From: Neomoorella mulderi
GTDB taxonomy: Bacteria; Bacillota; DSM-521; Neomoorellales; Neomoorellaceae
Assembly (NCBI GenBank): GCA_011375465.1
Contig: DRZV01000090.1
Span: 1 to 28,118, forward strand
Direction: 5' to 3'
DNA length: 28,118 bases
Part shown: positions 1 through 9,321 of the stretch, in pieces
Position numbering within the stretch: position 1 is the stretch's first letter
Layout of the letters: every line of letters begins with the position of its first letter
Program-made: the position numbers and the translations under genes
The notes under the pieces: model-generated
What the model was told of the DNA's origin: nothing
Database searches by the model: none
The model's input: only the letters and a program-made list of their open reading frames with translations

Positions 1-14
1 AAAAGGGGGTCTCC

Positions 15-301
15 ATGCAGTTTTACATACTTCTGGCCCTGGTTTTTGCCCTGCTGGTGGCCATCTTTGCCCTTCAGAATGCCTCTCCCGTAGGGGTCCA
101 GTTTTTTTCTGGAAGCTGGATATATCCCTGGTCCTGATAATCCTGGGTTCGGCGGTCCTGGGGGCCGTCACCATGTTTTTGTTGGGATTGGCCAGGGAGA
201 GGAGACAGGCTTCGGAGATATCCAGGTTGCAACAGGAAATCCAGACCTTAAAGAAAGGGTATGCTCCGGAAATACCTCCTTCCGCGGAGGGCGAAGAATA
301 A
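15..301 (+). pseudogene. LapA-like (DUF1049) small membrane protein, frameshifted
   Basis: The ATG at 15 follows a purine-rich GGGGG ribosome site. It begins a hydrophobic helix of about 20 residues ending in LQNASPVGVQF, the typical start of the LapA/DUF1049 family of two-helix inner-membrane proteins. The frame stops early (TGA near 138). One base more in the T run at 102-108 (seven T; eight would fit) restores a second helix (SLVLIILGSAVLGAV) and a basic coiled tail (RERRQASEISRLQQEIQTL) ending at TAA 299-301, about 95 residues in all. Two helices plus a basic coiled tail is the family architecture, so the family call is fairly safe. The gene ends one base before the recJ start. Whether the frameshift is real, a read error or bypassed by slippage cannot be decided here. 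Confidence 0.7.
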
Positions 302-302
302 A

Positions 303-2942
303 TTGAAAGAATGGCTGGTTTTTCCCATAAACTGGGATTTGAGGAGGCAGTTGTCCCGAAGCCTGGGTATCCACCCCGTGACAGCCCAGGTATTGATAAA
401 CCGAAACCTGGACAACCCCGAGAGGGCCAGAGCCTTCCTCTATCCCCGGCGGGAGGACCTTTCCTCTCCGGAAGAATGGCCGGGCATGGCGGAGGCCCTG
501 GAGCGTCTCATCCAGGCGGTAAAACGCAGGGAAAAGGTTTTGATACACGGGGATTATGACGTGGACGGGCTGGCAGCTGCGGCCATAGCCGGGGAGGTCC
601 TGCAGGAGCTGGGCTTGGAGGTGGAATTCTTCTTGCCCGATAGGCTGGAGGACGGCTATGGCCTTAAGGGAAAGGGGGTTTACCGAGCCCGCCAATTGGG
701 GTGCTCTTTGTTGCTCACGGTGGATTGCGGCATCACCTCTGTCCAGGAGGTGGCCCTGGCCCGGGATCTAGGTATAGATGTCATCATCACCGATCATCAC
801 CAGCCCCAGGGCCAGCTGCCCCCAGCCCGGGCCATCATAAATCCCCTCCTGAAGGAGGGCCTTTCCCCCCTATGCGGGGCGGGCATAGCCTACAAGCTGG
901 CCTCTGCCCTGGCCCGCTACTTCCACCTGGAGGAAGGGGAAAGGTGGCTGGACCTGGTGGCCTTGGCCACCATAGCCGATTCCGTGCCCTTGATAGGGGA
1001 GAATCGGATCTTGGCCAAGCTGGGTTTAAAGGCTCTATCCCGCAGCCAAAGGCCGGGTTTGTGTGCCCTGATGGAAGCCACGGGGATAGGGGGAACCATC
1101 TGCCTTCCGCAAGATGTGGCTTTCCTCTTGGCTCCCCGCCTGAACGCCTGCGGCCGCCTGGGGGATTCCTCTCCGGCCCTGGAACTGCTTTTAACTCCCT
1201 GCCTCCAGAGGGCCCGGGAACTGGCCCGATACGTGGAACAGCAGAACCGGGAAAGGCGCCTGTGGGCAGATAAGGTCTTGAGGGAAGCGGAGGCCCTGGC
1301 CGGGGAAGCCTTTTCCCGCTATCCCCACAGCCTGGTACTGGCCTCCAGCCAGTGGCACCCGGGGGTCACCGGTATAGCAGCGGCCAAGCTGGCCGACCGC
1401 TTCAAGGTCCCAGTGGTGCTCCTTTCCCCTTGGGAGGACAGGCTTCGGGGTTCGGCCCGCAGCTTTAAAGGGGTGGACCTCCAGGAAGCCTTTCGCCGTT
1501 GTGGCTCCACCCTTTTGAAATTCGGCGGGCATGCCCAGGCTGGAGGGGTGGAATTGAGCCCTTCCCGGCTGGAAGATTTCGCCCAGGCCTTTGAAGAGGC
1601 GGTGGCAGAACAGGTTAAGTCCAAAGTTTCTCCACCTTTGTGGGTGGAAGCGGAAGTGCTGCTGTCCCACCTGGACGAAAGGCTCTATGAGGAAATTCAA
1701 GCTATAGGGCCCTTCGGTGAGGGCAATCCGCCTCCCCTTTTTCTCTACCGAGGGGGACAGGTGGTGGACGTCGCTTTCCTGGGCTCCGGCTCTAAATTTC
1801 TAATAAAAATCCAGGGTGAAGGGAAAAGGGTTCAGGCCATAGGCTCTGATGAGGAACTCCTCAAGGGCGTCTCCCCGGGAAAGAGGCTGGACCTCCTCTT
1901 CCGGCTGGAACAGGAAGGAGGCCGGAGCGGTTTAAAGCTCCTGGTGGAGGGGCTCCGCCCCTATTCGCCTGAGAGCATCAATCTGGTCCAGGGGGATAGG
2001 ATTCACCCGGAAATACTGCCGGCATTTTTATTAAAAGAGATACCCCCCATATGCCTTTTCGCCACTGCCCTGGGGATATGTCAGAGCTATAACGGGCTCA
2101 AGAGGATTCAGGGTTCTGGTCCCCCCCTAATCCCCCTGGGCCCTTGGGTAAGGGAGGGCGAACTCCCCCCTGCGGGAAGGGAAAAGATCCTCTCCTGCCA
2201 CCCTTTCTGGTCCCAAGGGACGGAGACTTCCCATCCTTCCCCTTATCTCAACGATAGGAACAGGACCTTGCCTCTGGAGGGGACCTTTCAGGATCTCTTT
2301 TCCCTGCTTAAGCATCTTCTATCTAGAGGGGAAGCGATACTGCTGTATGTTAAAAAGAGGGAGCAGCTGGCCTACAGGGCCCAATGGCTAAAGGAGCGCT
2401 TTCCCAAAGTGAAGGTGGCGACGGATACCTTGGACGGGGCCCAGGGCCTTCTTTTGAGAGAGGAGAGCCTTTTGGGGAATACCCCCTTGCTTCTGGCGGT
2501 TAGGGACAGGCCCCCTTGGTTTTTTCCCAGCAGCGTTGTGGTTTTCGATTACCTGCCTTCCAGCTTTGAGGAGATAGAACTGGCCCTTCCTCCCCAGTCG
2601 GGATCCTTACCCCAGATTTACATAAGAACACCCCAAGGAAAACCGAAGATTATGGATCCAAAGAGGAGATTGATGGAGCTCTACCGCTTTTTAGAGGCCA
2701 AAACTGACCGGGGAAGGAGTCTTTACATATTTAACAATAAGGGGTATCATCTACGATGGCACCTGGCTGTTTTTGAAGAATTGGGGTTAATACGGGTGAA
2801 ATCCCAGGGAGAAAGGCTGATTGTGGCCCTCAAAGGAGGAGCTGGTCAGCCCACCTTGGAGCTTTCCCGCCGATACCAGCAAATGGAATGGGAGTTTTCC
2901 CTGTTTAGATATCTATGGCAAATCCTCAAGGGAAGGGGGTGA
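303..2942 (+). CDS. recJ: Single-stranded-DNA-specific exonuclease RecJ
   Basis: RecJ is a 5'-3' single-strand exonuclease acting in RecF-pathway recombination and mismatch and base-excision repair. The DHH-family metal ligands are visible: HGDYDVDG near residue 85, TVDCGIT near 140 and ITDHH near 165. The DHHA1 nucleic-acid domain with the FGGHAQAGG motif follows near 405, then the RecJ OB-type domain. The C-terminal extension to about 879 residues is longer than in proteobacterial RecJ (about 570) but usual for Firmicutes. An ATG at 261 is in frame but lies inside the upstream gene and has no spaced ribosome site. TTG 303, 12 bases after GGAGG (286-290), is preferred. The gene contains a T6 run near 2520 that is read correctly. 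The stop lies 4 bases before relA. Confidence 0.95.
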   Translation: MKEWLVFPINWDLRRQLSRSLGIHPVTAQVLINRNLDNPERARAFLYPRREDLSSPEEWPGMAEALERLIQAVKRREKVLIHGDYDVDGLAAAAIAGEVLQELGLEVEFFLPDRLEDGYGLKGKGVYRARQLGCSLLLTVDCGITSVQEVALARDLGIDVIITDHHQPQGQLPPARAIINPLLKEGLSPLCGAGIAYKLASALARYFHLEEGERWLDLVALATIADSVPLIGENRILAKLGLKALSRSQRPGLCALMEATGIGGTICLPQDVAFLLAPRLNACGRLGDSSPALELLLTPCLQRARELARYVEQQNRERRLWADKVLREAEALAGEAFSRYPHSLVLASSQWHPGVTGIAAAKLADRFKVPVVLLSPWEDRLRGSARSFKGVDLQEAFRRCGSTLLKFGGHAQAGGVELSPSRLEDFAQAFEEAVAEQVKSKVSPPLWVEAEVLLSHLDERLYEEIQAIGPFGEGNPPPLFLYRGGQVVDVAFLGSGSKFLIKIQGEGKRVQAIGSDEELLKGVSPGKRLDLLFRLEQEGGRSGLKLLVEGLRPYSPESINLVQGDRIHPEILPAFLLKEIPPICLFATALGICQSYNGLKRIQGSGPPLIPLGPWVREGELPPAGREKILSCHPFWSQGTETSHPSPYLNDRNRTLPLEGTFQDLFSLLKHLLSRGEAILLYVKKREQLAYRAQWLKERFPKVKVATDTLDGAQGLLLREESLLGNTPLLLAVRDRPPWFFPSSVVVFDYLPSSFEEIELALPPQSGSLPQIYIRTPQGKPKIMDPKRRLMELYRFLEAKTDRGRSLYIFNNKGYHLRWHLAVFEELGLIRVKSQGERLIVALKGGAGQPTLELSRRYQQMEWEFSLFRYLWQILKGRG

Positions 2943-2946
2943 AGAT

Positions 2947-5088
2947 ATGGATCTGGAAACCCTAAAGCAGCAGGTACGCACCTATTATCAGGGAGATATT
3001 TCCCTGCTGGATCGGGCCTACCAGTTCGCCCTGAAGGCCCACCAGGGGCAAAAGAGAAAATCAGGGGAAGATTACATCGTCCATCCTCTAAATGTGGCCT
3101 TTATCCTGGCGGAACTGCAGCTGGATATGGTTACCCTGGCAGCTGCCCTTCTCCACGACGTGGTGGAGGACACGGGGGTAACTTTGGAGGATATTAAGGA
3201 AGAATTCGGAGAAGAAATAGCCCTCCTGGTGGATGGGGTCACCAAGTTGGGTCGCCTGGAGTGCCGGACCAAGGAAGAACAACAGGCGGAAACCCTCAGG
3301 AAGATGTTTCTGGCCATGGCCCAGGACATCAGGGTTATCCTCATTAAGCTGGCCGATAGGCTCCATAATATGCGCACTTTGAAATACCATCCCCTGGAGA
3401 AACAGAAGGAGATAGCCAAGGAGACCATAGAGATCTATGCCCCTTTGGCCCATCGCCTGGGGATCTTCCACCTGAAGTGGCAATTGGAAGATCTGGCTCT
3501 ACGGTACCTGGAGCCGGAGAGCTATTATGAATTGGTCCAGCATATCAAGATGAAACGCCAGGAGAGGGAGGCCTACATCCAGCAGGTGATAGATATTATC
3601 AAAGAGAAGCTGGAGGAGAGCGGGATAAAGGCCGATATCCAGGGCAGGCCCAAGCATTTTTACAGCATTTATAACAAAATGAAGAAGCAGGGGCGCAGTT
3701 TAAATGAGATCTACGACCTCATTGCCATCCGCATAATAGTGGACAGCGTAAAGGATTGCTACGCTGTTCTGGGCCTGGTGCATACCCTCTGGAAACCTAT
3801 TCCTGGAAGATTCAAAGACTATATAGCCATGCCCAAGCCCAACATGTATCAGTCCCTCCATACCACTGTTATAGGGCCCAATGGGGATCCCTTCGAGATC
3901 CAGATCCGCACCTGGGAGATGCACCGTACCGCCGAGTACGGTATAGCTGCCCACTGGCTTTATAAAGAAGGCACCTCTCCTTCTGATCCTGAATTTGAAA
4001 AAAAGCTGACCTGGCTGAGACAGCTCCTGGACTGGCAGAGGGAGCTGCGCGATCCCAAGGAATTCATGGAGACCCTGAAGATAGACCTCTTCTCCGACAG
4101 GGTTTATGTATTCACCCCTAAAGGGGACGTGGTGGAGCTGCCCGCCGGGTCAGTTCCTATAGATTTCGCCTACCGCATCCACACGGAGATAGGACACACC
4201 TGTACCGGAGCCAAGGTGAACGGCCGGCTTGTGCCCTTGGATTATAAGCTTCAGACCGGCGATATTGTGGAGATCCTCACCACCAAAGGCAGCCATCCCA
4301 GCAGGGACTGGTTGAAAATCGTCAAGACCTCCCACGCCCGCAACCGCATAAGGCAATGGTTCCGGAAAGAGGAGAGGGAACAGAATTTAGCCCTGGGCAA
4401 GGCCTTGCTGGAGAGGGAATGCCAGAAACAGGGATGGGATCCCGAAAAGGTGCTAAAACCCGCCTTGCTCCAGGAAGTGGCTAAAAAGCTCAACCTCACC
4501 GGCGGCGTGGAGGAGCTTTATATAGCCCTGGGAGAGGGGCTCATAACCTCCCACCAAGTCCTGACCCGGCTCAAAGGGGAGGAAGTTTTACCTGAAACCC
4601 CCATTATTCCGGCCAAACCCAAGAAAAAGAAGCCCACTGCTGGAATCCTGGTGAAGGGGGTGGAGGATCTGGAGGTGCGGCTGGCCCACTGCTGCAACCC
4701 CCTGCCCGGTGACCCCATCGTGGGCTACATCACCCGGGGTAGGGGGATAAGCGTGCACCGGGCCGATTGCCCCAACGTGAAGCATCTAGAAGCCCAGGAG
4801 AAGGAGAGGCTCATAGAGGTGGCCTGGAACGGCGAAGGGGAGAGCACCTACCAGGTCCACATAGAGGCCCTGGCCTTAGATCGTCCCCGCCTGGCCATGG
4901 ATATCATTGCGGCCGTGGCCGATACCAAGACCATAATAAATGCCGTCCACGCCCGTGCTACTAAAAATTTCCAGGCCGTTATAGACCTAAAAATAGAAAT
5001 CAACAGCCTGCAACACCTAAACCATATAATGGAAAGGATAAAGAAGGTAAAGGACGTGCTGGAGGTAAAGAGGGTTATCCCTGGATAA
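2947..5088 (+). CDS. relA: Bifunctional (p)ppGpp synthetase/hydrolase (Rel/RelA-SpoT)
   Basis: Stringent-response enzyme of about 713 residues that makes and degrades (p)ppGpp. The HD hydrolase domain looks active (HDVVED at about 70-75, KLADRLHNMRTL at about 134-145). The synthetase domain has GRFKDYIAMPKPN at about 287-299 and EIQIRT at about 317. A TGS domain (about 387-446), a zinc-finger-like CCNPLPGD segment and a C-terminal ACT domain follow, the full long-form architecture. The ATG at 2947 lies just after the recJ stop, with GGAAGGGGG upstream, so expression is probably operonic with recJ. The order rel-dtd-hisS-aspS is conserved in Firmicutes. Gene name rel or relA; function is clear from both intact catalytic sites. 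Confidence 0.96.
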   Translation: MDLETLKQQVRTYYQGDISLLDRAYQFALKAHQGQKRKSGEDYIVHPLNVAFILAELQLDMVTLAAALLHDVVEDTGVTLEDIKEEFGEEIALLVDGVTKLGRLECRTKEEQQAETLRKMFLAMAQDIRVILIKLADRLHNMRTLKYHPLEKQKEIAKETIEIYAPLAHRLGIFHLKWQLEDLALRYLEPESYYELVQHIKMKRQEREAYIQQVIDIIKEKLEESGIKADIQGRPKHFYSIYNKMKKQGRSLNEIYDLIAIRIIVDSVKDCYAVLGLVHTLWKPIPGRFKDYIAMPKPNMYQSLHTTVIGPNGDPFEIQIRTWEMHRTAEYGIAAHWLYKEGTSPSDPEFEKKLTWLRQLLDWQRELRDPKEFMETLKIDLFSDRVYVFTPKGDVVELPAGSVPIDFAYRIHTEIGHTCTGAKVNGRLVPLDYKLQTGDIVEILTTKGSHPSRDWLKIVKTSHARNRIRQWFRKEEREQNLALGKALLERECQKQGWDPEKVLKPALLQEVAKKLNLTGGVEELYIALGEGLITSHQVLTRLKGEEVLPETPIIPAKPKKKKPTAGILVKGVEDLEVRLAHCCNPLPGDPIVGYITRGRGISVHRADCPNVKHLEAQEKERLIEVAWNGEGESTYQVHIEALALDRPRLAMDIIAAVADTKTIINAVHARATKNFQAVIDLKIEINSLQHLNHIMERIKKVKDVLEVKRVIPG

Positions 5089-5101
5089 AGAGGGTGATGG
5101 C

Positions 5102-5551
5102 ATCAGGGCGGTAGTCCAGAGGGTAAAGGAAGCCAGAGTGCTGGTGGGGGGACAGGAAGTCGCCTCCATAGGCCCTGGCCTGCTGGTATTTTTGGGGGTG
5201 GGCCGGGAGGATTCCCTGGAAGATGCCCGTTACCTTGCAGAAAAAATCGCCCACCTCCGCATCTTCTCTGATGCCCAGGGCAAGATGAACCTCTCCCTGA
5301 AGGATGTGGGGGGGCAGGCCCTGGTGGTCTCCCAGTTCACCCTCTATGGGGACTGCCGTCAGGGGCGGAGGCCCAGCTTCACCCAGGCAGCCCCCCCTGA
5401 GCAGGCCAAGGAACTTTACGACCTTTTTATTTTGTTTTTAAAAGAGCAGGGGATCCAGGTGGCCACAGGAGAATTTCAGGCCAACATGCTGGTGCGCATA
5501 GAGAACCAGAGCCCGGTGACCCTCCTGCTGGACAGCCGAAAACTGTTTTGA
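5102..5551 (+). CDS. dtd: D-aminoacyl-tRNA deacylase Dtd, start codon unclear and Gly-Pro motif altered
   Basis: Dtd removes D-amino acids mischarged on tRNA. The family is shown by SQFTLYGD, GRRPSFTQAA and PVTLLLDS. Conserved N-terminal residues RAVVQRVKEARV are encoded from 5105, but the codon where Met is expected (5102-5104) is ATC. No ATG, GTG or TTG precedes it in frame back to the relA stop. An ATG at 5097 sits after AGAGGG but is out of frame by one; one extra base between them would give a normal start. The next in-frame start, GTG 5138, would delete the first strand. The usual Gly-cisPro motif (N-x-G-P-V-T) reads N-Q-S-P-V-T. Length from 5102 (149 residues) is normal. Either ATC initiation is used or the gene has a small lesion. 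Confidence 0.85.
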   Translation: MRAVVQRVKEARVLVGGQEVASIGPGLLVFLGVGREDSLEDARYLAEKIAHLRIFSDAQGKMNLSLKDVGGQALVVSQFTLYGDCRQGRRPSFTQAAPPEQAKELYDLFILFLKEQGIQVATGEFQANMLVRIENQSPVTLLLDSRKLF

Positions 5552-5563
5552 GGAGTGGAGCTT

Positions 5564-6208
5564 ATGATCTTGAAGGTCAAACCTGTAGGTTATGTATGGA
5601 CCAAATGCTATGTAGTGGGATGCCCCCAGACTCGGGAGGGCCTCATAATCGATCCCGGAGACGAGCCGGAGGAGATATTGGCTGAAGTGGAGAAAGAGGG
5701 GCTCAAGATCGTCTATATAGTCAACACCCACGGGCACATCGACCATATAGGCGCCAATAAAGCGGTTAAAGAGGCCACAGGGGCTCCTGTGCTGATCCAC
5801 AGGGAGGATGCCCCCTACCTCTCCGACCCGGAGAAGAACCTCTCCCTTTTTCTGGGATTAAAGGATAAGGAGATATCCCCTGCCGATGGGCTTCTGGAAG
5901 AAGGGGACGTTATCTCGGTGGGCACCTTGAAATTTAAAGTGCTGCACACGCCGGGGCACACCCCTGGATCCATCTGCCTGGTGGGGGAGGAGGTTATATT
6001 CACGGGGGATACCCTCTTTGCCGGCTCCATAGGCAGGACCGATTTTCCTGGAGGTTCAAGGGAGCAGCTGTTGCGGTCCATCAAGGAGAAGATAATGCCC
6101 CTGCCGGATCGGCTGAAAGTCTATCCCGGCCATGGTCCGGCTTCCACCCTGAGACATGAAAAGGAAACCAACCCCTTTTTAAAAGATGGAGGAGTGGAAC
6201 TTGATTAG
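5564..6208 (+). CDS. Metallo-beta-lactamase fold hydrolase (glyoxalase II-like, YqgX type)
   Basis: About 214 residues. The metal site is complete: THGHIDHIG (HxHxDH) near residue 60, HTPGHTPGS near 130, FTGDTLF near 150 and YPGHGP near 192. This matches the small glyoxalase-II-like thioester hydrolases found next to hisS in Firmicutes; the physiological substrate is not known from sequence. ATG 5564 is preferred over the in-frame GTG 5555 because GGAG lies at a proper distance before it. The stop falls inside the first codons of hisS, so the two genes are probably translationally coupled. Confidence 0.88.
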   Translation: MILKVKPVGYVWTKCYVVGCPQTREGLIIDPGDEPEEILAEVEKEGLKIVYIVNTHGHIDHIGANKAVKEATGAPVLIHREDAPYLSDPEKNLSLFLGLKDKEISPADGLLEEGDVISVGTLKFKVLHTPGHTPGSICLVGEEVIFTGDTLFAGSIGRTDFPGGSREQLLRSIKEKIMPLPDRLKVYPGHGPASTLRHEKETNPFLKDGGVELD

Positions 6209-7469
6209 CCGACCCCGAGGTACAGAGGACGTCTTGCCTGAAGAGGTGGGCAAATGGTACTTTATAGAAGAAAAGGCCCGGCTCCTGAGCTGGCAGTACG
6301 GCTACAGGGAGATCCGGACCCCCATCTTCGAGCATACGGAACTCTTCGATAGAGGGGTGGGGGATACCACCGACATCGTGGAAAAGGAAATGTATACCTT
6401 TAAGGACCGCAGCGGCCGGAGCCTCACCCTGCGCCCCGAGGGCACGGCTCCGGTGGCCAGGGCCTTTCTGGAGCACCACCTGGAGGCCAAGGGGCTTCCC
6501 GTCAAGCTGTTCTACCTGGGCCCCATGTTCCGTTACGGCCGCCCCCAGGCGGGGAGGCTCCGGCAGTTCCACCAGTTTGGGGTGGAGGCCTTCGGTTCCC
6601 CCGATCCCTCCCTGGATGCCGAGGTGATAGATCTAGCCGTGGCCTTTTTAGAGGCCGTGGGTTTAAAACGCTTCCGCCTGCTTTTAAACAGCGTGGGCTG
6701 TCCCCTCTGCCGGGGGGAGCACAGGGAAAGGCTGCTTTCGTATTTAATCCCGTTGCGGGAACGCCTCTGCCCCACCTGCAGGGCTAGGCTGGAGCGCAAT
6801 CCCTTGCGGATTTTCGACTGCAAGGAGGAGTCCTGCCAGCAGGTAGTGGCTTCGGCCCCCACCATCACCTCTTCCCTCTGCCCTGAATGCCGGGAACACT
6901 TCCACCAGGTCCAGGGCTATCTGGGGCTCCTGGGCATAGATTTTGTGCTGGAACCCCGCCTGGTGCGGGGGCTGGATTATTACACCAGGACTGCCTTCGA
7001 GCTGGTGGTGGAGGAGATAGGGGCCCAGAGCGCCATAGGAGGAGGAGGGCGTTATGACGGCCTGGTGGAGCTTTTGGGGGGCAAGCCCATCCCGGGCATA
7101 GGTTTTGCCCTGGGGTTGGAGCGGGTGTTGCTGGCCCTGGAGGCTCAAGGGGGTGTGCCTTCCCGGGATTTGGTGCTGGACGTCCTGGTGGTCCAGACCA
7201 GCAGCCTCCTCAAGGATAAGGCGGTAACCCTGCTTAAAAGATTGCGTGCGGCCGGGCTGAAGGCTGATAGGGACTATCTGGATCGCAGCTTGAAGGCCCA
7301 GATGAAATACGCCAACCGCTATCCGGCCCGGAAGGTGGTCATCCTGGGAGAAGAGGAGATGTCCCAAGGCATGGCGGTGGTGAGGGATTTGGCCTCGGGA
7401 GTTCAAGAAACAATACCCTATGACAGGATAGAGGAGCACATCTTGAAGGCAGAAGAGGGGGATAATTGA
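6201..7469 (+). CDS. hisS: Histidyl-tRNA synthetase
   Basis: Class II aminoacyl-tRNA synthetase of about 422 residues. Motif 1 region starts after SRPRGTEDVLP, motif 2 is TLRPEGTAPVARA, the histidine signature is LVRGLDYYTRTAFE, and motif 3 includes GFALGLERVL after GGGRYDGLVE. A C-terminal anticodon-binding domain follows. A Cys-rich segment (CPLC, CPTC, CxxxxC, CPEC) lies in the insertion region, as in other Firmicutes HisRS. TTG 6201 is chosen because GGAGGAG at 6188-6194 sits 6 bases upstream; ATG 6186 lacks a ribosome site. It overlaps the upstream hydrolase by 8 bases and aspS by one base. Confidence 0.95.
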   Translation: MISRPRGTEDVLPEEVGKWYFIEEKARLLSWQYGYREIRTPIFEHTELFDRGVGDTTDIVEKEMYTFKDRSGRSLTLRPEGTAPVARAFLEHHLEAKGLPVKLFYLGPMFRYGRPQAGRLRQFHQFGVEAFGSPDPSLDAEVIDLAVAFLEAVGLKRFRLLLNSVGCPLCRGEHRERLLSYLIPLRERLCPTCRARLERNPLRIFDCKEESCQQVVASAPTITSSLCPECREHFHQVQGYLGLLGIDFVLEPRLVRGLDYYTRTAFELVVEEIGAQSAIGGGGRYDGLVELLGGKPIPGIGFALGLERVLLALEAQGGVPSRDLVLDVLVVQTSSLLKDKAVTLLKRLRAAGLKADRDYLDRSLKAQMKYANRYPARKVVILGEEEMSQGMAVVRDLASGVQETIPYDRIEEHILKAEEGDN

Positions 7470-9274
7470 TGGATCTGGATAGCCTGAAGGAGTGGCGGCG
7501 CAGCCATGGCTGTGGAGAACTGAGAGCCGAGCACGTGGGCCAAGAGGTTATCCTCATGGGCTGGGTGCACCGCCGGAGGGACCACGGGGGGCTCATATTC
7601 ATAGATCTACGGGACAGGACCGGCGTGGTGCAGGTGGTGTGCCATCCCCAGGAACCCGGGGCCTTCCTCAAGGCGGAGAAACTGCGCTCCGAGTATGTGG
7701 TGGCGGTCAGGGGGTTGGTAAGGCCTCGGCCCCCGGGAACCGTGAACCCCAAGCTGGCCACCGGAGAAGTGGAGGTGGAGGTGCGGGAAATGCGCCTCCT
7801 CAACCGCTCCAAAACCCCTCCCTTTCCCATTGAAGACAATCTCCAGGTAGAGGAGGCCTTGCGCCTGAAATACCGGTATTTGGATCTGCGCCGCCCGGAG
7901 ATGCAAAAAATCCTGGAGCTCCGGCATGAGGTGACCGCTGCCATCAGGGACTTCCTGCGGGAAAAGGGGTTTTGGGAGGTGGAGACCCCCATCCTTACCC
8001 GGAGCACCCCGGAGGGGGCCAGGGATTTCCTGGTGCCCAGCCGCCTCCAGCCGGGCAGCTTCTTCGCTTTACCCCAATCCCCTCAGCTGTTCAAACAGAT
8101 ACTCATGGTGGCGGGGGTAGAGCGTTACTTTCAGATAGCCCGCTGCTTCCGGGATGAAGATCTGAGGGCCGATCGCCAGCCGGAGTTTACCCAGTTGGAT
8201 CTGGAAATGTCCTTTGCCTCCCGGGAAGAGATCTTGGCCCTGGTGGAGGAGTTGGTCGCCTATCTATTCAAGAGGATCCTGGGACAGGGGATATCCCTTC
8301 CCTTTCCCCGCCTTACCTTTGCCGAGGCCATGGCCCGTTACGGCACCGACAGGCCCGATCTGCGTTTTGCCCTGGAGATCCAGGATATATCCTCCGAGGT
8401 GAAGGGTGCGGGATTTAAGGTTTTCACCCGCACCGTGGAAGAAGGGGGTGTGGTGAGGGCTTTCTGCCTCCCTAGAGGGGCTTCCTATTCCCGCAAGGAA
8501 CTGGAGGAATTGACCCAGAGGGCGGTAAGCCTGGGCGCTCAAGGACTGGCCTGGATGGCCTTTACCCCTGAGGGGGTCCGCTCTCCCATAGCCAAATTTT
8601 TCACTCCGGAAGGGATAGAGCGGCTGCAGGCCAAAACCGGCGCCAAGCAGGGGGATCTCCTCATCATGGTGGCCGATAAGGAGGAGGTGGCTGCTGCGGT
8701 CCTGGGCGCCCTCAGGGAGGAATTGGGACGCCTTCACTGTCTGGGGGATTCCCCCCCTTGGTCCTTCCTTTGGGTATTGGATTTCCCCCTGCTGGAATAT
8801 GATCCTGGGGAAAGGCGCCTCACCTCCGTCCACCACCCCTTCACCATGCCCAGGGAAGAGGATTGGCCCCTCCTGGATAAGGATCCCCTGAAGGTCAGGG
8901 CCCTCTCCTATGATCTGGTGCTGAACGGCGTGGAGCTGGGGGGAGGCAGCATCCGTATTCACCGCCGGGATATCCAGGAGAAAATTTTTCAGCTCCTGGG
9001 CCTGCCCCCGGAGGAGGTGGAGGACAAGTTCGGCTTCCTGCTGGAAGCCTTTGAATACGGCACCCCTCCCCATGGCGGCATAGCCCTGGGTTTGGATAGG
9101 CTGGTCATGTTGATGGCCGGGCGGCAGACCATAAGGGACTGCATAGCCTTTCCCAAGACCCAGAGCGGCACCTGCCTGCTCACCGGAGCACCGGCAGCGG
9201 TTTCTGCCCATCAGCTGGAGGAGCTGCACATAAAGATCTACAGTCCCAGGGAGAACAAAAAACAGGCCCTGTAA
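7469..9274 (+). CDS. aspS: Aspartyl-tRNA synthetase
   Basis: Class II bacterial-type AspRS of about 601 residues: an N-terminal OB-fold anticodon domain (GWVHRRRDHGGLIFIDLRDR), YRYLDLRR, motif 2 (FRDEDLRADRQPEFTQLDLE), the GAD insertion domain near 290-400, and motif 3 (GGIALGLDRLVMLM). ATG 7469 overlaps the hisS stop (TGATGG) and is preceded by AGAAGAGGGG. A C7 run near 8750 is read in frame, a useful control for homopolymer accuracy. No hairpin terminator follows; the next element is the 6S RNA promoter. Whether it also charges tRNA-Asn cannot be told from this window. Confidence 0.95.
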   Translation: MDLDSLKEWRRSHGCGELRAEHVGQEVILMGWVHRRRDHGGLIFIDLRDRTGVVQVVCHPQEPGAFLKAEKLRSEYVVAVRGLVRPRPPGTVNPKLATGEVEVEVREMRLLNRSKTPPFPIEDNLQVEEALRLKYRYLDLRRPEMQKILELRHEVTAAIRDFLREKGFWEVETPILTRSTPEGARDFLVPSRLQPGSFFALPQSPQLFKQILMVAGVERYFQIARCFRDEDLRADRQPEFTQLDLEMSFASREEILALVEELVAYLFKRILGQGISLPFPRLTFAEAMARYGTDRPDLRFALEIQDISSEVKGAGFKVFTRTVEEGGVVRAFCLPRGASYSRKELEELTQRAVSLGAQGLAWMAFTPEGVRSPIAKFFTPEGIERLQAKTGAKQGDLLIMVADKEEVAAAVLGALREELGRLHCLGDSPPWSFLWVLDFPLLEYDPGERRLTSVHHPFTMPREEDWPLLDKDPLKVRALSYDLVLNGVELGGGSIRIHRRDIQEKIFQLLGLPPEEVEDKFGFLLEAFEYGTPPHGGIALGLDRLVMLMAGRQTIRDCIAFPKTQSGTCLLTGAPAAVSAHQLEELHIKIYSPRENKKQAL

Positions 9275-9286
9275 TTTCAAGGCATC

Positions 9287-9315
9287 TTGCAGAATCGTTA
9301 TGCCTGTGTTAAAAT
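9287..9315 (+). promoter_or_regulatory. Sigma-A promoter of the 6S RNA gene
   Basis: TTGCAG at 9287-9292, a 17-base spacer and TAAAAT at 9310-9315 predict a start near 9322, directly before the 6S-like structured region and 12 bases after the aspS stop. Confidence 0.8.
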
Positions 9316-9321
9316 GAAGAT

